DNA from: an uncultured Gammaproteobacteria bacterium
GTDB lineage: Bacteria > Pseudomonadota > Gammaproteobacteria > Ga0077536
Assembly: GCA_938082545.1 (NCBI GenBank)
Contig: CALKCL010000011.1
Location: forward strand, 82,846-146,845
Reading direction: 5' to 3'
DNA: 64,000 nucleotides
The notes below the pieces were generated by a model. That model made no database searches and was not told the DNA's origin. It worked only from the letters and a program-made list of their open reading frames with translations. The first letter of the stretch is position 1, and each line of letters starts with the position of its first letter. The translations under genes and the position numbers were made by a program. Positions 45,039 to 53,222 of the stretch are shown here, one piece after another.

Positions 45039-46165
45039 TTGGTTAGCGTTTTTTTAGTCTCGTTGTCCACAACAATTTGAGTATCAAGATATTCGACAAA
45101 GGGTCTCTTGCCCCAAGCTTTTGTCATAGAAGCAAACCATGCCTCGTTGAACCACGCCTCTGCAACAGCCCGAGACTCCCATAAGTAGATCCCACCAACT
45201 TGTGACTTTTCGTCGTTCCAAACATAATACTTGCGCGTCAATCCTTCTAACCCTTCGTATTTAACAGCAGAGGCAAGCATTTTCTTTTCCAGGGCAACGA
45301 TATCTGCTCCCGCTTCAACATCAAATAAAACTCTTACTACAGTCGTTTTTTCATCTTTGGGCTTTCGGAATTTTAATGTCATCCGATCGCTTTCACCAAT
45401 AGAGGCATATTTTTCCTTATCGGTGTCGCCTTTTTTGAAGTTCGGAGGTAGAGTCCAGACGCCATCGGAATAGTCTTTAGTGTCTTTAGGGTTGGCGTTT
45501 ATCTCCGACTTCTCTACTAATTCTAAACCAGCATTTTTGGCAAGATTAATCGCTACACTTTCTGCTAGATAGCCAGTATAGCCTTTGTCAAAGTTAAGCA
45601 TTTCATCCGTTCCTCTGTGTGCCACAAGACCTAATGTCCCGCCTGGCTTAAGCGCTTTGAAGAAGATCTCGAACATTTCTTCCGCCATATCGCCGTTAAC
45701 CCAGTTATGCAAATTTCTAAAGGTGAGTATTAGATCAACACTGTTTTGAGGTACTGGTGTCACATCATTGGGAGGCATTAAACCTACCGTTTTTACTTGG
45801 TCGTAGACTTCGGGAGAAGCACTAAGTTTCCTTTGGAATTTGGCAGCAGCATTTTCGAAATATTGTACTCCAGTACTCCCGTTAAAGTTTGCGGCGTAAA
45901 ATGTACCATTCTCACGCAAGTATGGAGCTAAAATTTCGCTGTACCATCCGCTGCTACCTGGCCAAACCTCCATGACGGTCATGGTGTCTTTCAGGCCAAA
46001 GAATTTTAGGGTCTCTATGCTATGTCTAGTTGCGTTCCTTGCGATATTGTCAGCTGAGCGATGGTTACCCGTCGCTGCATTTACTAATTTTTCATCTGGA
46101 GCTTCACTACAGCCTGACATTAAGAAAGAAAGGCTAACAGCTATATAAAGTGCGATTTTTAACAT
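45035..46165 (-). CDS. Lipoprotein class I methyltransferase fused to YdhR-like domain
   Basis: 376 residues. N-terminal MLKIALYIAVSLSFLMSGCSE has a lipobox with Cys19, so it should be lipidated and face the periplasm. Residues about 60-240 look like an AdoMet methyltransferase with the altered motif MEVWPGSSGWYSEILAPYL and LHNWVNGD. A C-terminal segment (about 280-365), with YYVWNDEKSQVGGIYLWESR, resembles the YdhR/antibiotic-biosynthesis-monooxygenase fold. A methyltransferase outside the cytoplasm has no AdoMet supply that I can name, so its real activity is open. Confidence 0.78.
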   Translation of the reverse strand: MLKIALYIAVSLSFLMSGCSEAPDEKLVNAATGNHRSADNIARNATRHSIETLKFFGLKDTMTVMEVWPGSSGWYSEILAPYLRENGTFYAANFNGSTGVQYFENAAAKFQRKLSASPEVYDQVKTVGLMPPNDVTPVPQNSVDLILTFRNLHNWVNGDMAEEMFEIFFKALKPGGTLGLVAHRGTDEMLNFDKGYTGYLAESVAINLAKNAGLELVEKSEINANPKDTKDYSDGVWTLPPNFKKGDTDKEKYASIGESDRMTLKFRKPKDEKTTVVRVLFDVEAGADIVALEKKMLASAVKYEGLEGLTRKYYVWNDEKSQVGGIYLWESRAVAEAWFNEAWFASMTKAWGKRPFVEYLDTQIVVDNETKKTLTN

Positions 46166-46350
46166 TGTTATTCTCCAGTTGTTTTTTTAGCTAGTCGTTA
46201 TTATGAAAGACATATCGTGCAGTCAGCATTTAGTCAGATGTCACCCTCAGGCTAGCCAATACTGTTAAACAGTAAGTTCATGCATCATTTTTGTAAATAA
46301 GAAGACATTATGAGACAGTTTAATAAAAATTACTTAAAAAGGATATCCGG

Positions 46351-47916
46351 ATGCTTCCCAAGATTCTGCCACACGAGTCTCTCCGGCACCCGGTTGTGGC
46401 TTCTAACTTGGTTGCCACATCTCAACCGCTTGCTGTTCAGGCTGGCCTTCAGGCGTTAAGACTTGGAGGAAATGCTGTAGATGCGGCGTTGAGCGCCGCA
46501 ATTACTCTTACTGTAGTGGAGCCGACCGGGAATGGGGTTGGATCGGATGCTTTCGCCTTAGTATGGGATGGCAGCAGGCTTCATGGCATCAATGGATCCG
46601 GCCGGTCGCCGAAGGCGTGGACACCAAGCTATTTCTCTGATTACGACAGTATGCCTCAATTTGGTTGGGACTCTGTAACCGTGCCAGGTGCGGTGGACCT
46701 TTGGCGATGCCTATCGGCTCAATTTGGAAAACTGGAATTTGAGCAGCTTTTCGAATCCGCTATACATTATGCCGAAAAAGGATTTTTAGTTGGCTTTCGG
46801 ACTGCTTTTGACTGGAACAATGGTCCAGCCAAGTGGTATCAAGATTTTCCAGAGTTTCGTAAAACTTTTTTGCCCGCACCTCAGGTAGGAGAGAGGTATT
46901 TTAGATCGGACCTTGTAAAGACACTGCGGACTCTTTCACGAGACCCGAGATCGATGTACGAAGGTACAATTGCTGAAAAGATCATTCAGTCATCGAAGCT
47001 AGAGAAAAGCGCCTTCAATTACGAAGATTTAGCGAGTCATGAAACTGAATGGGTAGCTCCAATTAGCATGCCATATAGAGATGTTGTTGTTCATGAGATA
47101 CCTCCTAATGGTCAAGGATTGGCTGTTTTAGTTGCTCTAGGGATCCTGAACGAGCTTGAGGTCACGCCATGTGATTCGTTAGAAAGTGTGCACACGCAGA
47201 TAGAAGCTATGAAAATTGCTTTGCACACTGCGGCTCGGTGGATTTCAGATCCGTCTCATATGAAAATTACTGTCAAAGCACTGCTAGATCCCGCTGGACT
47301 TCGAAATCTTGCAGGGAGCATTTGCGCTACCTCGTCTTGTATTCCTCCACTGTCGATGCCCGCAGGGTACGACACAGTTTATTTGTCCGCGGCGGATGAT
47401 AATGGGATGATGGTTTCATTTATCCAATCTAATTATTTTGGGTTTGGATCAGGCATAGTGATACCTGACACAGGTATTACCATGCAGAATAGAGGGTGGG
47501 GGTTTACCTTAGAAGAAGGACATCCCAACGAAGTAGGACCTAAAAAAAAGCCATTTCATACAATTATTCCAGGCTTCATAACCCGCGATGGAAAGGCGTT
47601 GGCTAGTTTTGGAGTTATGGGCGGGCCCATGCAAGCTCAGGGACATGTTCAGATGGTTTCTCGGCTGATTGATTATAACCAGAATCCCCAAGCGGCAAGC
47701 GATGCTCCTCGATGGCAAGTCCTAGCAGATTACACTATTTCGCTAGAACCAGGATTCCCTGAAACAATCGCAAAGGGCTTGGTCGCAAAAGGACATGAGG
47801 TTGCATATGCTCCTGACAGCACTTCTTTTGGAGGGGCTCAGTTAATAGTTAGAACCGATCATGGATATGCAGGTGGATCGGATCATCGAAAAGAAGGTCA
47901 GGCGGCTGGATTTTAG
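46351..47916 (+). CDS. Gamma-glutamyltransferase-family Ntn hydrolase
   Basis: 521 residues. The large-subunit part has GNAVDAALSAAITLTVVEPTGNGVGSDAF near 36-64. The self-cleavage and nucleophile site is the threonine of GYDTVYLSAADDNG near 345, followed by QSNYFGFGSGIV and KKKPFHTIIPGF. No signal peptide is visible, unlike classical GGT, so it is probably cytoplasmic. It may cleave glutathione-like conjugates or acyl amides. AAAGGAT precedes the ATG. Confidence 0.9.
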   Translation: MLPKILPHESLRHPVVASNLVATSQPLAVQAGLQALRLGGNAVDAALSAAITLTVVEPTGNGVGSDAFALVWDGSRLHGINGSGRSPKAWTPSYFSDYDSMPQFGWDSVTVPGAVDLWRCLSAQFGKLEFEQLFESAIHYAEKGFLVGFRTAFDWNNGPAKWYQDFPEFRKTFLPAPQVGERYFRSDLVKTLRTLSRDPRSMYEGTIAEKIIQSSKLEKSAFNYEDLASHETEWVAPISMPYRDVVVHEIPPNGQGLAVLVALGILNELEVTPCDSLESVHTQIEAMKIALHTAARWISDPSHMKITVKALLDPAGLRNLAGSICATSSCIPPLSMPAGYDTVYLSAADDNGMMVSFIQSNYFGFGSGIVIPDTGITMQNRGWGFTLEEGHPNEVGPKKKPFHTIIPGFITRDGKALASFGVMGGPMQAQGHVQMVSRLIDYNQNPQAASDAPRWQVLADYTISLEPGFPETIAKGLVAKGHEVAYAPDSTSFGGAQLIVRTDHGYAGGSDHRKEGQAAGF

Positions 47917-47992
47917 TTTGCACTTGTCCCTAGACCAGTGATCGGGTTATCGTCAGCGTATGAAATTAGAAATCAATTAAAAGGAAGAAGAT

Positions 47993-48517
47993 ATGACCCA
48001 GCCTCTCTACACTATACGGCAGGTTGCATACGTGGTTCGCGATATGGATGCCGCGCTAAAATACTGGACTGAAACACTAAAGGTGGGGCCGTTTTTTTTA
48101 GCCGAACATTGCCCTTTAGAAAACCAAAAGTATAGAGGTGGAGAGTCTCATGCTGATGTTTCATTAGCACTTGGTAACTCTGGTGATGTACAGATTGAGC
48201 TTATTTACTGTGAAGATGATTCTCCATCGGTATACAAGGAATTTTTGGATGCGGGCCGAACTGGGGTTCATCACTTTGGAATGATGCCAGAAAATTTTGA
48301 GGAGACTTGTGCTCACTATAAAGCATTGGGCCACGAAGCAGCCTTCGAATGCACAGTGGGGGGATCTCCTTTAGTTTATTTTGATACAGTAGATACCATA
48401 GGCCATTTTATCGAACTCTGGGATAACTCTGACACCTACAAAGGACTTTTCCAAATGGTTGAAGATGCCGCGAAAGATTGGGACGGCTCTGATCCAGTGC
48501 GTATTTTAGATGTCTAA
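47993..48517 (+). CDS. VOC-family protein, epimerase/dioxygenase-like
   Basis: 174 residues with one VOC module: TIRQVAYVVRDMDAALKYWTETLKVGPFF at the N-terminus, GVHHFGMMPENFEET and FIELWDNSDTY at the C-terminus. The pattern resembles methylmalonyl-CoA-epimerase-type VOC proteins, which bind CoA thioesters. It overlaps the next crotonase gene by 8 bases, pointing to a paired acyl-CoA step. AAGGAAGAAG precedes the ATG. Confidence 0.87.
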   Translation: MTQPLYTIRQVAYVVRDMDAALKYWTETLKVGPFFLAEHCPLENQKYRGGESHADVSLALGNSGDVQIELIYCEDDSPSVYKEFLDAGRTGVHHFGMMPENFEETCAHYKALGHEAAFECTVGGSPLVYFDTVDTIGHFIELWDNSDTYKGLFQMVEDAAKDWDGSDPVRILDV

Positions 48518-49265
48518 AGAGCTTCTTCTCCAGAGGCATGGCGAGCATGTCCTGATTCTCACTATGAATCGACCTGATCGGCATCATGCGCTAAATCATG
48601 AGCTCGCAACTGTTCTGGTGGAAGCGCTTGATAATGCTGAGTCAGATCCTAGTGTGCGTGTCGTCATTTTGACAGGAAGTGGGACACGTGCTTTTTGCGC
48701 AGGGCAAGATATGCTGGAGCAGAGTGGGCTAGAGGGGGAGCGAGGTGTGCCTAAATCAATAGCAGCCTACTTGGCCATAGACCGTTTTGGGAAATCACCG
48801 TTACCAATTATTGCTGCGATAAATGGGTATTGTTATGGAGGTGGCGCTGCTTTGGCAATTTCCTGTGATATAAGATATGCGTCAGATACTGCATCTTTTC
48901 GACTCCCGGGTGCTGAATATGGATTAGTAGTAGGGGCGGCAACGCTCCCTAGACTGGTCGGCGCGGCGCGGGCTAAAGAACTCATTTTCTCAGCGAAGAA
49001 ATTTGATGCTCTAGAAGCTGAGAGGTGGAGTCTGGTAAATAAGGTTTGTGAAGACGATGACTTGCTATCGGAAGTCATCTTACTTGCAGAACAGATAGCA
49101 AAAAACTCAACGACAGCAGTAAAAGAGTCGAAGCGAGTTATTGATGCGGCGACAATTGATACAAATGTTGGCAAGTTAGAAGATGACATCAATCGAGGGC
49201 TAAGAGGGTCGCCCGATCAGACAGAACGTTTTTTAACGGCGACTCGACGAGTAACAGGCAGATAA
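48510..49265 (+). CDS. Enoyl-CoA hydratase/isomerase family protein
   Basis: A 251-residue crotonase-fold protein. Oxyanion-hole segments: AFCAGQDMLEQ and GYCYGGGAALAISCD. By alignment to rat crotonase, Glu144 is Ala and Glu164 is Gly, so a classic hydratase is unlikely. It starts inside the VOC gene (8-base overlap), so the two are translationally coupled. Substrate unknown. Confidence 0.9.
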   Translation: MSKELLLQRHGEHVLILTMNRPDRHHALNHELATVLVEALDNAESDPSVRVVILTGSGTRAFCAGQDMLEQSGLEGERGVPKSIAAYLAIDRFGKSPLPIIAAINGYCYGGGAALAISCDIRYASDTASFRLPGAEYGLVVGAATLPRLVGAARAKELIFSAKKFDALEAERWSLVNKVCEDDDLLSEVILLAEQIAKNSTTAVKESKRVIDAATIDTNVGKLEDDINRGLRGSPDQTERFLTATRRVTGR

Positions 49266-49386
49266 CATGATTTCATGTGTGCCGCTGTGGGTTTGACTTG
49301 ATTATAGATGTTGCTCCTATTACGCTGAGCACTGTTTCCTACCGTTTGGCGGAATAGGATTGAGACAGCAATTAGAAAGGATAGAG

Positions 49387-49722
49387 ATGACTCAATTAGT
49401 CAGAAGTGCAAAATTTGATATTGGTAGAGTTGTAAGGCACAGATTACACCCATTCAGAGGTGTTATTTACGATGTTGATCCAACCTTTAGCAATAGCGAA
49501 GAGTGGTGGTTGTCGATCCCTGAGGAGCTGCGCCCTGTAAAGGACCAGCCTTTTTATCACCTACTTGCGGAAAACGAAGAGCATAGCTATGTTGCTTATG
49601 TGTCTGAGCAAAATTTACTGGATGATACGAGCGGGATGCCGGTTAATCACCCCGAAATAGAAAACTACTTTTGTGATTTTCTCGGTGGGAACTACGCGTT
49701 GCGTGACAGTATCGGGCATTAG
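49387..49722 (+). CDS. hspQ: Heat-shock protein HspQ
   Basis: 111 residues from ATG 49387, after GAAAGGATAGAG; the longer frame begins at a poor TTG. AKFDIGRVVRHRLHPFRGVIYDVDP is the HspQ/YccV signature, and DQPFYHLLAENEEHSYVAYVSEQNL follows. In enterobacteria HspQ influences Lon-dependent proteolysis and DnaA stability. It is followed 27 bases later by the epoxide hydrolase gene, with which it may share a transcript. Confidence 0.95.
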   Translation: MTQLVRSAKFDIGRVVRHRLHPFRGVIYDVDPTFSNSEEWWLSIPEELRPVKDQPFYHLLAENEEHSYVAYVSEQNLLDDTSGMPVNHPEIENYFCDFLGGNYALRDSIGH

Positions 49723-49749
49723 CTCGATTATAATTTAAGGAGGTGAAGA

Positions 49750-50124
49750 ATGAATCCTGAAGAAGTAGTTGCCTCGTTTTGTGATGAGCTAAATAAAGGG
49801 GTCGTCGGCTCGCTGATATACCTCTCTGAAGACTGTATATATCAAAACATGCCTTTTCCCGCCGTTCACGGCCCCGAAGAAGTTAAAAATGTTTTAGAAG
49901 GTTTCTTCGCAGTTGTGGGTCCTGTTCGTATTGAGACGCTCAGAGTCGCTGCTACGGGGCAATTTGTAATGAATGAGCGTATCGATTATTTTTCACCACC
50001 AAACGGGAAGCCCTTCGGACTTCCTGTCTCAGGTGCTTTTGAAGTAGAACATGGCAAAATTGTTGCCTGGCGAGATTACTTCTGTATGAAACAGTTCAGT
50101 GAAGGTACTGGCCTTGATTTTTAA
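49750..50124 (+). CDS. Limonene-1,2-epoxide hydrolase-family enzyme
   Basis: 124 residues, single domain. The family active site is fully present: Tyr31 and Asn33 in YQNMP, Arg77 and Asp79 in NERID, and Asp109 in WRDYF, matching Tyr53, Asn55, Arg99, Asp101 and Asp132 of the Rhodococcus enzyme. It would add water to an epoxide without a covalent intermediate, for example on terpenes. A near-perfect AAGGAGGTGAAGA lies before the ATG. Confidence 0.9.
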   Translation: MNPEEVVASFCDELNKGVVGSLIYLSEDCIYQNMPFPAVHGPEEVKNVLEGFFAVVGPVRIETLRVAATGQFVMNERIDYFSPPNGKPFGLPVSGAFEVEHGKIVAWRDYFCMKQFSEGTGLDF

Positions 50125-50137
50125 CACCTCAGAAGAA

Positions 50138-50548
50138 CTATTTGGGTTTAGGTAGCTTAGCTTCTTTGGGCTCGATTGGCCCTTCCGCTTTCACCCATGC
50201 GCCATAACCTCCCGCCATATGGGCGACTGGAGCCAATCCCATGTTATGTACAGTTTGAGCTGCCAAGGCAGATCGCAGTCCACCAGCACAGTAAAAAATG
50301 AACTTTTTTCCCGATGCGAAGTCTTCTCTATGATAGGGACTGTTTGGATCGACCCAAAACTCTAACATTCCTCTTGGTGCATGACTCGATCCAGGGATTG
50401 CACCGTCCCGCCATAATTCTCTAATGTCGCGAATGTCAACGAGCTGTACGTTTTCATCGTTCATCACCTTCATGACTTGCTCTACGTCCATGGTTTCTAT
50501 TTCACGTTCTGCTTGTTCGCAAAGCTCTTTAATTCCTTTAGTGATCAT
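50138..50548 (-). CDS. Rhodanese-like sulfurtransferase domain protein
   Basis: 136 residues with a single rhodanese domain: QLVDIRDIRELWRDGAIPGSSHAPRGMLEF near 35-65 and the active-site loop YCAGGLRS with Cys87. The 20-residue N-terminal helix precedes it. It could transfer sulfur or sense persulfide. ATG 50548 follows AAGGGTAAGAA. It converges with the epoxide hydrolase gene. Confidence 0.9.
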   Translation of the reverse strand: MITKGIKELCEQAEREIETMDVEQVMKVMNDENVQLVDIRDIRELWRDGAIPGSSHAPRGMLEFWVDPNSPYHREDFASGKKFIFYCAGGLRSALAAQTVHNMGLAPVAHMAGGYGAWVKAEGPIEPKEAKLPKPK

Positions 50549-50708
50549 TTCTTACCCTTACTGTATGTGAGGGAATATAATAGCCGCGCCTTTAGACAAT
50601 TACTACGCGCTGTCTCCCCACTGGAAATGGTTCCTAGCGTCTAAATTTTAAAGCATGTGTTAAGGCCGTCTTTATTTAAATGCTTGTCGCTTACGAGGAG
50701 TACTATTT

Positions 50709-51614
50709 TTGGAGCTACACAATAAAACAACTAATAACATGACTTCTTATCTCATGTTGACAGGCGTAATGATGCTTTGGTCGTTGGGAATTATTGTTGC
50801 AAAAGCGGTGTATGAGTCGGTCAACCCTATTGGTTTTTCTTTTTTGCGCTGGGTTGCGGCAGCTTTTTTACTTACCCCTGTTTTAGTCCCTCAGCTGAGA
50901 TCGCAGTGGGGTTTTATGCAATCCCACTTATCACATTTATTACTCCTCGGTATTTTTATGGCCGGAGGAAGCACCATGCTGATGTTTGCGGTACAGCATA
51001 CTACTGCGACTAATGCTGCATTGTTCAGCGCTAGCCAACCGATAGTTACGGTATTTATGGCGTGGATTTTTTTACGCGACGAGCCCAGCCGGTTACAAAT
51101 TCTGGGTATGCTGGCAGCTCTTGGAGGAATTTTTGCTATGGCCACTCGTCTGGATCTAGAGGTGCTCCAGTCATTAACTTTTAACGCGGGTGACCTTTTG
51201 GTATTACTTGCTGTTTTATTTTACTCACTGTATTCCATCAATTTACATCGCTGGTTGTCTGGGGTCAGACCCTTCCTAATGATGCTTGTGACAATTTATG
51301 CCGGGATTCTAATATTGCTTCCATTTTACGCATGGGAGTTGCTCGCGCTGGGGCAATTCGAGATGACTCCAGAAGTGCTCTGGGCTATATTCTTTATGGC
51401 TGTCATCCCCACCATTGTGGCCACTACAATGTGGAACATAAGCGTTGGCCGAGTTGGAGCTAAGCAAGCCTCGATATTTCTAAATTTACTTCCACTTTTT
51501 GGCATTGGCTTGGCAGTGACTTTTTTAGGAGAAACACTTCACCACTATCATTTAGTCGGAGCACTATTGATCTGCATCGGTATCACTGCTGTGGTTTGGC
51601 CAACTAGAGAGTAG
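50709..51614 (+). CDS. EamA/DMT-type transporter
   Basis: 301 residues with ten hydrophobic helices in two EamA repeats, e.g. YLMLTGVMMLWSLGIIVAKAVYE and LVLLAVLFYSLYSINLHRWL. It is an inner-membrane exporter or importer of a small metabolite. TTG 50709 is the start, with GAGGAG 8 bases before; ATG 50739 is possible but has no ribosome site. It converges with the SDR pair. Confidence 0.9.
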   Translation: MELHNKTTNNMTSYLMLTGVMMLWSLGIIVAKAVYESVNPIGFSFLRWVAAAFLLTPVLVPQLRSQWGFMQSHLSHLLLLGIFMAGGSTMLMFAVQHTTATNAALFSASQPIVTVFMAWIFLRDEPSRLQILGMLAALGGIFAMATRLDLEVLQSLTFNAGDLLVLLAVLFYSLYSINLHRWLSGVRPFLMMLVTIYAGILILLPFYAWELLALGQFEMTPEVLWAIFFMAVIPTIVATTMWNISVGRVGAKQASIFLNLLPLFGIGLAVTFLGETLHHYHLVGALLICIGITAVVWPTRE

Positions 51615-51630
51615 GCCAACGATTTAGCTT

Positions 51631-52392
51631 TTATGTGCCTGGTCCACCACCATTTACGTAGATGATTTGTCCTGTTACGAAGCTTGCAACGTCAGAGGTT
51701 AGCATAGCCACCATCTTAGCTATCTCATCGGCAGTACCCATACGTTTCATTGGCATTGATTCTACAAAAGACTTCGCTCGTTGAGCCCCCATCTCCTTTA
51801 AAAGCTTTTCTAGCATATCTGTTTTTATTGGACCTGGTGCCACAGCATTTACCCGTATTCCATTAGCGGCTTCTTCTTTTGCAACAATCTGAGTCATGGT
51901 TTCAAGAGCGGCTTTAGATACCGCATAGGCTCCAAAAGTTGGGGCTAGGCGTTTGGTTATATTTGAAGAGAGGTTGACGATGTTCCCTTTTTTCTGATGT
52001 CGCATCTGAGGGACTACAGCCCTTAGCATCCTAAAGACTCCATGCAAATTTACATCAATGATTTCGTTCCATTCAAGGTCGGCAGTATCGGCTATCAGAC
52101 TTTTGTTCGAAGAAACTCCAGCGTTGTTTATGAGGACATCGATGCGCCCGAAATGTTCCATTGTTGCTCTCGTGATGTTAGTAGCACTATCAGCCAAGCT
52201 AAGATCTGCCCGAATCATTTCAGCCGCACCTCCACTCTTTTGTATGTGAGAAACTACTTCAGCGGCTGCTTTTTCATCTTTCTTGAATGAAAGAACAATG
52301 TTGAACCCTTGAGTAGAGAGATACAGCGCGATGGCTTTCCCGATCCCTCTTGAGCCACCGGTTACAATAGCTGTTTGATGCTTTAACACCAT
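51631..52392 (-). CDS. SDR-family oxidoreductase, FabG-like (copy 1)
   Basis: 253 residues. Rossmann motif TGGSRGIGK near 11-19, NNAG near 88, catalytic Ser in the SSNITKRLAP block and Tyr-x3-Lys in YAVSK near 155-159. It would reduce or oxidise a keto/hydroxy group with NAD(P)H. It is clearly related to the next SDR gene (same length, same end NGGGP). The two lie 36 bases apart and should be one transcript. Confidence 0.93.
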   Translation of the reverse strand: MVLKHQTAIVTGGSRGIGKAIALYLSTQGFNIVLSFKKDEKAAAEVVSHIQKSGGAAEMIRADLSLADSATNITRATMEHFGRIDVLINNAGVSSNKSLIADTADLEWNEIIDVNLHGVFRMLRAVVPQMRHQKKGNIVNLSSNITKRLAPTFGAYAVSKAALETMTQIVAKEEAANGIRVNAVAPGPIKTDMLEKLLKEMGAQRAKSFVESMPMKRMGTADEIAKMVAMLTSDVASFVTGQIIYVNGGGPGT

Positions 52393-52428
52393 TTAAGCAA
52401 TCCTTTCCCAAAAATAGTCCATTTCAAT

Positions 52429-53190
52429 TTAACCCTCTGGCCCGCCGCCGTTGACATAGATGATTTGACCCGTCACATAGCTTGAAACATTTGAGGCCAG
52501 AACGACAACCATGTCAGCAATTTCGCTTGGCATTCCTAGTCTTTTTAGTGGGATACTGTGTAACAGTGCCTCCGCTTTTTCGATACCTACTTCATCAAAG
52601 GCAGTTTGGAGTAAGTCAGTGTCTACAAATCCCGGGGCGATCGCATTTACCCTGATCCCATTCCCAGCTTCCTCTTTAGCAAGGACTTGGGTTAGCGCCT
52701 CTAGCCCCGCCTTAGAAACCGCATAAGGACCAAAATTTGGTGCTAGACGCCGTGTCACGTTGGAACTGATATTTACTATGTTGCCTGTTTTTCGAGAGCG
52801 CATATGAGGGACAATAGCTTTTATAGTACGAAAGATGCCGTTTAGGTTAGTATTTATAGTTCTATACCAATCAGTTTCTTCTGAGTCGACGATGAACCGC
52901 TTAGGAGAACCTATTCCGGCATTGTTTATTAAGATGTCTATTTTTCCAAATTCTTTTAGAGCGTGGCTACATATTGTTACTCCGGCCGTCGGATCTGACA
53001 TTTCTACCTGTAAGGACACCGCCTTTTTTCCGAGAGACTTGAGAGTATCAACCGTCTCGTCTGCCGACACCTTGTCTTGTTGGTAGGTGATCAACACATC
53101 ACAATTTTCTTTAGCAAGCTTAATCGCGATAGCTTTCCCTATTCCGCGCGAGCCGCCAGTGACTACAGCAACCCTATTTTCATCTTTCAT
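52429..53190 (-). CDS. SDR-family oxidoreductase, FabG-like (copy 2)
   Basis: 253 residues. TGGSRGIGK near 11-19, NNAGIGSP near 88-95, SSNVTRRLAP and catalytic YAVSK. The alignment with copy 1 is gap-free by eye and identities are spread along the chain, so the pair is an old tandem duplication with diverged substrate regions. It follows the MFS gene on the same strand by 32 bases, suggesting an export/redox unit. Confidence 0.93.
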   Translation of the reverse strand: MKDENRVAVVTGGSRGIGKAIAIKLAKENCDVLITYQQDKVSADETVDTLKSLGKKAVSLQVEMSDPTAGVTICSHALKEFGKIDILINNAGIGSPKRFIVDSEETDWYRTINTNLNGIFRTIKAIVPHMRSRKTGNIVNISSNVTRRLAPNFGPYAVSKAGLEALTQVLAKEEAGNGIRVNAIAPGFVDTDLLQTAFDEVGIEKAEALLHSIPLKRLGMPSEIADMVVVLASNVSSYVTGQIIYVNGGGPEG

Positions 53191-53222
53191 TCGTCACTCT
53201 CTGTTTACTTCGTGAATATAAT

